A DNA stretch of 49,551 nucleotides, taken from CAKSKB01 sp034186235 (GTDB lineage: Bacteria; Bacillota; Clostridia; HGM11514). A program made the position numbers and the translations under genes. The notes below the pieces were generated by a model. That model saw nothing but the letters and a program-made list of their open reading frames with translations, was not told the origin of the DNA and did no database searches. Below, piece by piece: positions 44,941 to 49,551 of the stretch; positions within the stretch are counted from its first letter, which is position 1, and every line of letters starts with the position of its first letter. The DNA lies in contig JAXGBA010000136.1 of NCBI GenBank assembly GCA_034186235.1, positions 1 to 49,551 of the forward strand, read 5' to 3'.

Positions 44941-47900
44941 ATGTCAAATTACACAAACTTTGATGCTATAAAAATAGGTCTTGCCTCCCCCGAAAAAATC
45001 AGAGAATGGTCTTATGGTGAGGTTAAAAAACCTGAAACAATCAACTACAGAACATTAAAGCCCGAAAAGGACGGTCTGTTCTGTGAGCGCATTTTCGGAC
45101 CGACAAAGGACTGGGAATGCCATTGTGGAAAATATAAAAGAGTAAGATATAAAGGCATAGTCTGCGACCGCTGCGGAGTTGAAGTTACAAAAGCAAAGGT
45201 CAGAAGAGAAAGAATGGGTCATATAGAGCTTGCAGCTCCGGTTTCCCATATCTGGTACTTCAAAGGCGTGCCCAGCCGTATGGGGCTTATACTCGATATG
45301 TCCCCGAGGCTCCTTGAAAAGGTTCTTTACTTTGCTTCATATGTGGTAATAGATCCAGGCAGAACGGCATTTATGGAAAGACAGGTTATTTCCGAAAAGG
45401 AATACCGTGACGCTAAGGAGAAATACGGCGATAAGTTCCGCGCCGGGATGGGTGCGGAGGCAATTAAAGAGCTTCTTGACGCACTCGACCTTGAGCAGCT
45501 TTCAAAAGAATTGAAGGCTGAACTTGAGGACGCTTCCGGTCAGAAGAAAATCAGAATTATAAAAAGACTTGAGGTTGTTGAAGCATTCAGGCTTTCGGGC
45601 AACAAACCGTCATGGATGATTCTTGATGTTGTTCCCGTAATTCCGCCGGAAATCAGACCTATGGTTCAGCTTGACGGCGGCAGATTTGCCACAAGCGACT
45701 TAAACGACCTTTACAGAAGAATTATCAATAGAAATAACCGCCTTAAAAAGCTTCTTGAACTTGGCGCTCCGGACATTATCGTAAGAAACGAGAAGAGAAT
45801 GCTTCAGGAAGCCGTTGACGCACTTATCGATAACGGCAGACGCGGCCGCTCCGTAACAGGCCCCGGAAACCGTGCGCTTAAATCGCTTTCCGATATGCTT
45901 AAGGGCAAACAGGGCCGATTCAGACAGAACCTGCTCGGTAAGCGTGTTGATTATTCGGGCCGTTCGGTTATCGTTGTAGGCCCTGACCTTAAGCTGTTCC
46001 AGTGCGGTGTACCTAAGGATATGGCGCTCGAACTGTTCAAACCGTTTGTTATGAAACGCCTTGTAAAAGACGGCAAAGCTCATAATATAAAGAGCGCAAA
46101 GAGAATGGTTGAAAGAGTACGCGATGAGGTTTGGGATGTATTGGAGGATGTTATTAAAGAACATCCGGTTCTCCTCAACCGTGCACCTACACTTCACAGA
46201 CTCGGCATCCAGGCTTTTGAACCGATTCTTGTCAGCGGCAAGGCATTAAAGCTCCACCCGCTGGTTTGTACCGCATATAACGCCGATTTTGACGGTGACC
46301 AGATGGCTATTCATGTTCCGCTGTCAGCAGAAGCGCAGGCAGAAGCGAGATTCCTCATGCTCTCCGCCAATAACCTTTTGAAACCGCAAGACGGACATCC
46401 CGTAACCGTTCCTACACAGGATATGGTTCTGGGAAGCTATTACCTCACTCTCCTTAAGGAGTTTGAGCTTGGCGACAGAGTTAACCGTGAATTTGGCGAT
46501 ATTGACGAAGCAGCACTCAAAAATGTTGTTGTCAACCTTACAAACGATATAACATTCCTTCGCGAAACCTCTGTCGTTGTCAAAAACGAGATAGCAAAAC
46601 TGAAAGACCGCGATAAGTCAATTTCTGCAGTTATAAACGATATCGAAGATTTGAACTACGCTACACGAAAAGACATCAACGATATGCTCAAACTCGATGC
46701 CGAAAAAGCGGTTTATGACAAGATTGCGAAGAAGATGAAAAAGGATAAAGCCGAACCCGAAAAACTCGGCGAATATCTTAAAGAATACCGCCTGGAACTC
46801 AGGAAGAACGACGCCGGTAAAAACGCTGATGAAGTTATGACAGCCCTTCATGTGGCATTCCCGGGATTTAACGAAACAACATATGATATCTATAATAAGT
46901 TTGAAAAAGAACTTGTTGAGGTTCAGGCAAAAACCGAAGCTGCCAACGAAGCATATGAAGAACTTCAGGCTCTTCTTAAAGCCGCAGAAAGCATGACAGC
47001 TGACGAAAAGGCTAAAAAGACAGCCGAAATTATCAAAGCTGCAAGCGATGAAAAGAATGCGGATAAATATCTTGCAAAGATTTTCTCAAAAGAATCGCTT
47101 GCCGATATGTACAGATACGCAAAGAGATTTTTGGCTATCAAGAAGTTTGAATCTCCCGAAGAGGCAATCCATGCTTATCAGCTCGGTATAATTTCGCTTC
47201 ATGAACCGATGATGGTAAGAGTATCAAAGAAAATCGACGGCGAAACGGTTACCGGTATTGTAACAACAACCGTCGGCAGAATTATCTTCAATGAAAATAT
47301 CCCTCAGGATCTCGGATTTGTTGACAGAAGCAAAGAAAATAACCAGCTTGTTTATGAAATCGACTTCCTTGTCGGCAAAAAGCAGCTCGGAAAAATCATC
47401 GACAGATGTATCCGCGTTCACGGAACAAGTGAAACGGCAAAGGTTCTTGACGATATTAAATCGCTTGGATACTCTTATTCGACAAAGGGCGCAATCACAG
47501 TTTCGGTAGACGATGTTAAGGTACCCGAAGAAAAAGCGCTTCTCCTTAAACAGGCAGAGGACATAGTTGAAAAAGTCACAAGACTTTACAGACGAGGTAT
47601 GCTTTCTGAGGACGAACGCTATAAGAGAGTTATCACCACATGGGCCGATACCAGTAAGTGCGTAACGGATGTGCTTATGTATAGCCTTGATTGGCTCAAT
47701 CCTATTTATATGATGGCAGACTCCGGTGCCCGTGGTTCCGTTAACCAGATTCGTCAGCTTGCCGCAATGCGCGGTCTTATGGCGGATACACAGGGCCGTA
47801 CGGTTGAAGTTCCGGTTAAGGCTAACTTCCGAGAAGGTCTTAACATTCTGGAATTCTTCGTATCGTCCCACGGTGCAAGAAAAGGTCTTGCCGATACGGC

Positions 47901-49140
47901 ACTTCGTACAGCCGACTCCGGTTACCTCACAAGGCGACTGGTTGATGTCAGCCAGGATGTTATCATCAGAGAGTCTGACTGCGGAACCGAAGCCGGAACA
48001 TGGGTTCAGGATATCCGCGACGGCAACGAAATTATCGAGCCGCTTGTTGAAAGACTTATCGGCAGATACCCGGCACAGGATATTGTTAATCCCGAAACCG
48101 GGGAAATCCTTGCAAGAAAAAATACCGACCTTATCAACGATGTTCTTGCGAAGAAAATTGTTGACGCAGGCGTTAAGCGCGCATATGTGCGTTCGGTTCT
48201 TAACTGTAAGGCGAAGGTCGGCGTATGCGCAAAGTGCTACGGCGAAAACCTTGCAACCAGCCGTGAAGTCAATATCGGCGAGGCGGTCGGCATAATCGCC
48301 GCACAGTCCATCGGTGAACCGGGTACGCAGCTCACAATGAGAACATTCCATACCGGCGGTGTTGCCGGCGACGATATCACACAGGGTCTCCCCCGTGTTG
48401 AGGAATTGTTTGAAGCAAGAAAGCCTAAGGGTCTTGCAACAATTTCGGAAATCGGCGGTACCGTATCGTTCAATGAAACCCAGAAGCGCCGCGAAGTTAT
48501 TGTCACGAACGATGAGCTTGCGGAAGCAAAAACATATGTTATTCCATTCGCCGCAAGACTTAAGGTTAAAGAGGGCGATGTGATTGAACCTGGCGATCTT
48601 ATTACGGACGGTCCGTGCAATCCTCACGAAATCCTCAAAATCAAGGGGCTTGAGGCAGTTCAGGAATATCTCACCCAGGAAGTTCAGAGAACATATAAGC
48701 TCCAGGGTGTTGATATTAACGATAAGCATATTGAAGTTATCGTGCGCCAGATGATTAATAAGGTTAAAATCGAAGACGCAGGCGAAACAAATATGCTCAT
48801 GGGTACTCTTGTTGACCTTTATGAGTTCAATAAGCAGAACGAAGAAGCTCTTGCCGCAGGTAAAAATCCGGCAACCGGTACGAGAATACTTCTCGGTATC
48901 ACAAAGGCTTCGCTCGCAACGGATTCATTCCTGTCGGCGGCATCCTTCCAGGAAACAACCAGAGTTCTTACCGAAGCCGCAATCAAAGGCAAGGTTGATC
49001 CGCTTATCGGTCTAAAGGAAAATGTTATCCTCGGTAAGCTTATCCCGGCAGGTACGGGTATGCACCAGTATTCCGATGTTCATATCGATGAGGATAAACT
49101 CCCCGATGACGAACCGATTTCAGAATCTGAAAACCAGTAA
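44941..49140 (+). CDS. rpoC: DNA-directed RNA polymerase subunit beta'
   Basis: The 1399-residue beta' subunit. It has the N-terminal zinc ribbon (CHCGKYKRVRYKGIVCDRCG, residues about 60-79), the active-site NADFDGDQMAIH near residue 446 that binds catalytic Mg2+, a trigger-loop region and the second zinc site (CGTEAG... to CAKCYG near 1015-1100). It is about 200 residues longer than Bacillus beta'. The extra part, about 509-734, lies between DMVLGSYYLT and the conserved EEAIHAYQLGIISLH and is Lys/Glu/Ala-rich and probably helical. AGGAGG lies 9 nt before the ATG. A terminator follows the stop. Confidence 0.97.
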   Translation: MSNYTNFDAIKIGLASPEKIREWSYGEVKKPETINYRTLKPEKDGLFCERIFGPTKDWECHCGKYKRVRYKGIVCDRCGVEVTKAKVRRERMGHIELAAPVSHIWYFKGVPSRMGLILDMSPRLLEKVLYFASYVVIDPGRTAFMERQVISEKEYRDAKEKYGDKFRAGMGAEAIKELLDALDLEQLSKELKAELEDASGQKKIRIIKRLEVVEAFRLSGNKPSWMILDVVPVIPPEIRPMVQLDGGRFATSDLNDLYRRIINRNNRLKKLLELGAPDIIVRNEKRMLQEAVDALIDNGRRGRSVTGPGNRALKSLSDMLKGKQGRFRQNLLGKRVDYSGRSVIVVGPDLKLFQCGVPKDMALELFKPFVMKRLVKDGKAHNIKSAKRMVERVRDEVWDVLEDVIKEHPVLLNRAPTLHRLGIQAFEPILVSGKALKLHPLVCTAYNADFDGDQMAIHVPLSAEAQAEARFLMLSANNLLKPQDGHPVTVPTQDMVLGSYYLTLLKEFELGDRVNREFGDIDEAALKNVVVNLTNDITFLRETSVVVKNEIAKLKDRDKSISAVINDIEDLNYATRKDINDMLKLDAEKAVYDKIAKKMKKDKAEPEKLGEYLKEYRLELRKNDAGKNADEVMTALHVAFPGFNETTYDIYNKFEKELVEVQAKTEAANEAYEELQALLKAAESMTADEKAKKTAEIIKAASDEKNADKYLAKIFSKESLADMYRYAKRFLAIKKFESPEEAIHAYQLGIISLHEPMMVRVSKKIDGETVTGIVTTTVGRIIFNENIPQDLGFVDRSKENNQLVYEIDFLVGKKQLGKIIDRCIRVHGTSETAKVLDDIKSLGYSYSTKGAITVSVDDVKVPEEKALLLKQAEDIVEKVTRLYRRGMLSEDERYKRVITTWADTSKCVTDVLMYSLDWLNPIYMMADSGARGSVNQIRQLAAMRGLMADTQGRTVEVPVKANFREGLNILEFFVSSHGARKGLADTALRTADSGYLTRRLVDVSQDVIIRESDCGTEAGTWVQDIRDGNEIIEPLVERLIGRYPAQDIVNPETGEILARKNTDLINDVLAKKIVDAGVKRAYVRSVLNCKAKVGVCAKCYGENLATSREVNIGEAVGIIAAQSIGEPGTQLTMRTFHTGGVAGDDITQGLPRVEELFEARKPKGLATISEIGGTVSFNETQKRREVIVTNDELAEAKTYVIPFAARLKVKEGDVIEPGDLITDGPCNPHEILKIKGLEAVQEYLTQEVQRTYKLQGVDINDKHIEVIVRQMINKVKIEDAGETNMLMGTLVDLYEFNKQNEEALAAGKNPATGTRILLGITKASLATDSFLSAASFQETTRVLTEAAIKGKVDPLIGLKENVILGKLIPAGTGMHQYSDVHIDEDKLPDDEPISESENQ

Positions 49141-49149
49141 ATTCATCTA

Positions 49150-49181
49150 AAATAAGACCTTCCGGAGAAGGTCTTATTTTT
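49150..49181 (+). terminator. Terminator of rpoBC
   Basis: AAATAAGACCTTC pairs with GAAGGTCTTATTT over 13 bp with a 4-nt loop, followed by T residues. Confidence 0.93.
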
Positions 49182-49240
49182 ATGATTATTAATAATTAAG
49201 GAATAAATAAACATAATTTGGCGAATTGTGGTATAATTAG

Positions 49241-49269
49241 TTGACATTGGTCTGAACTTATGATATAAT
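49241..49269 (+). promoter_or_regulatory. Promoter of the right-edge gene
   Basis: Perfect TTGACA, 17-nt spacer, perfect TATAAT. Transcription would begin near 49276 and run through a 190-nt structured leader. Confidence 0.85.
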
Positions 49270-49460
49270 ATTTACAACATAGGTTACCAAACACCTCTGT
49301 GTTTGTCATTGATGTAAATATTGAATCGAAACTTTAAGCAAGAAATACCGTGCCGGGTTTTCCCGGCACGGCTGACATATATATGATCGGCAGGGACTGC
49401 CGTAAATAAGGGAAGGTTGAATTCAACAAACTCATTATATGTCAATCTTCCGGAAGAGGT
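49266..49460 (+). promoter_or_regulatory. Structured 5' leader, candidate cis-regulatory RNA
   Basis: Several nested helices fill this leader. AATATTTACA near 49267 pairs with TGTAAATATT near 49314, enclosing AAACAC/GTGTTT. A perfect 10-bp hairpin CCGTGCCGGG/CCCGGCACGG with TTTT loop lies at 49348-49371. TGACATATA (49373-49381) pairs with TATATGTCA (49436-49444), enclosing CGGCAG/CTGCCG and the palindrome GTTGAATTCAAC. There is no T-run, so control of translation is more likely than termination. I do not recognise it as a known riboswitch class. The first helix uses bases at the promoter -10, so it may be fortuitous. Confidence 0.45.
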
Positions 49461-49469
49461 TCTTAAAAA

Positions 49470-49551
49470 ATGGCAGATACTCTGATAATTTCGCCCGAGT
49501 CAGGGCTTAAATCGTTTGAAAAATATCGTATTGTATATACGGAGGAGAATA
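49470..49551 (+). CDS. Partial protein of unknown function (N-terminus only)
   Basis: The frame opens at ATG 49470 and runs off the right edge with 27 visible residues (MADTLIISPESGLKSFEKYR, then IVYTEEN). AGAGG lies about 10 nt upstream, and a consensus promoter plus a long leader precede it, so it is very likely real. Too little sequence is present to assign a family. It is not one of the ribosomal genes (rpsL/L7Ae) that commonly follow rpoC. Confidence 0.6.
   Translation, partial: MADTLIISPESGLKSFEKYRIVYTEEN

Noticed and set aside
47224..48729. A 501-codon open frame antisense to rpoC.
   Set aside because: It lies fully inside rpoC on the opposite strand, is Cys/Phe/Asn-rich with no domain, and is explained by the codon bias of rpoC.

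Overview
The window looks like a chromosomal segment of an anaerobic, probably spore-forming member of the Clostridia (Firmicutes), most plausibly a gut-type Oscillospirales/Ruminococcaceae-like lineage. The evidence is a complete six-gene Rnf complex, SpoIIP, a surface protein with SLH domains, Firmicutes-type RpoB/RpoC, purine-rich AGGAGG ribosome binding sites and many near-consensus sigma-A promoters (TTGACA/17/TATAAT type). The lineage below class level is an inference. Almost all of the window is ordinary chromosomal housekeeping DNA. I see no phage, insertion sequence, CRISPR array or rRNA.

Layout. Positions 1-4.5 kb (minus strand): a partial unknown gene, a membrane-anchored LysM-G5-M23 cell-wall protein, then tRNA-Met, an acyl-CoA ligase and a DUF951 protein behind one consensus promoter. 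4.6-8.8 kb (plus strand): a flippase-like membrane protein translationally coupled to an AraC-type response regulator, then a secreted copper-amine-oxidase-N domain protein and a ComEA-like helix-hairpin-helix protein. 8.8-16.6 kb (minus): rnfCDGEAB plus an esterase, a cysteine desulfurase-like enzyme and a lipoprotein. 16.7-29.7 kb (minus): one long run secA-prfB-prfA-tsaC-DNA methyltransferase-arginine phosphatase-rimI-ftsK-ygiQ-folD with overlaps or very short gaps. It holds the prfB programmed +1 frameshift and a 128-nt out-of-frame overlap between ygiQ and folD. 29.7-33.7 kb (mostly minus): flavin reductase, a structured RNA candidate, a DUF1292 protein, ruvX, an OB-fold protein divergent from an XRE regulator, rpsT and spoIIP. 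33.8-36 kb (plus): a NUDIX hydrolase coupled to a VanW-family protein. 36-40.9 kb: a cobalamin riboswitch with its own terminator, controlling one very large secreted protein. 40.9-49.2 kb: rpoB-rpoC with a structured leader and a strong terminator. 49.2-49.55 kb: a promoter, a highly structured 200-nt leader and the start of an unidentified gene.

The most exciting element is at 36.0-40.8 kb. A cobalamin riboswitch with a transcription terminator controls a ~1475-residue S-layer-anchored protein. That protein carries an alpha/alpha-barrel-like repeat domain followed by a DUF4430 (transcobalamin C-terminal-like) domain, the two-domain order of animal intrinsic factor and transcobalamin. I propose a surface-displayed corrinoid-capturing protein. 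Other items worth a second look are a ~200-residue insertion in RpoC, the ygiQ/folD overprinting, the structured RNA after the DUF1292 gene, the leader at the right edge, and an adenine-methyltransferase gene embedded in the translation/protein-quality run.
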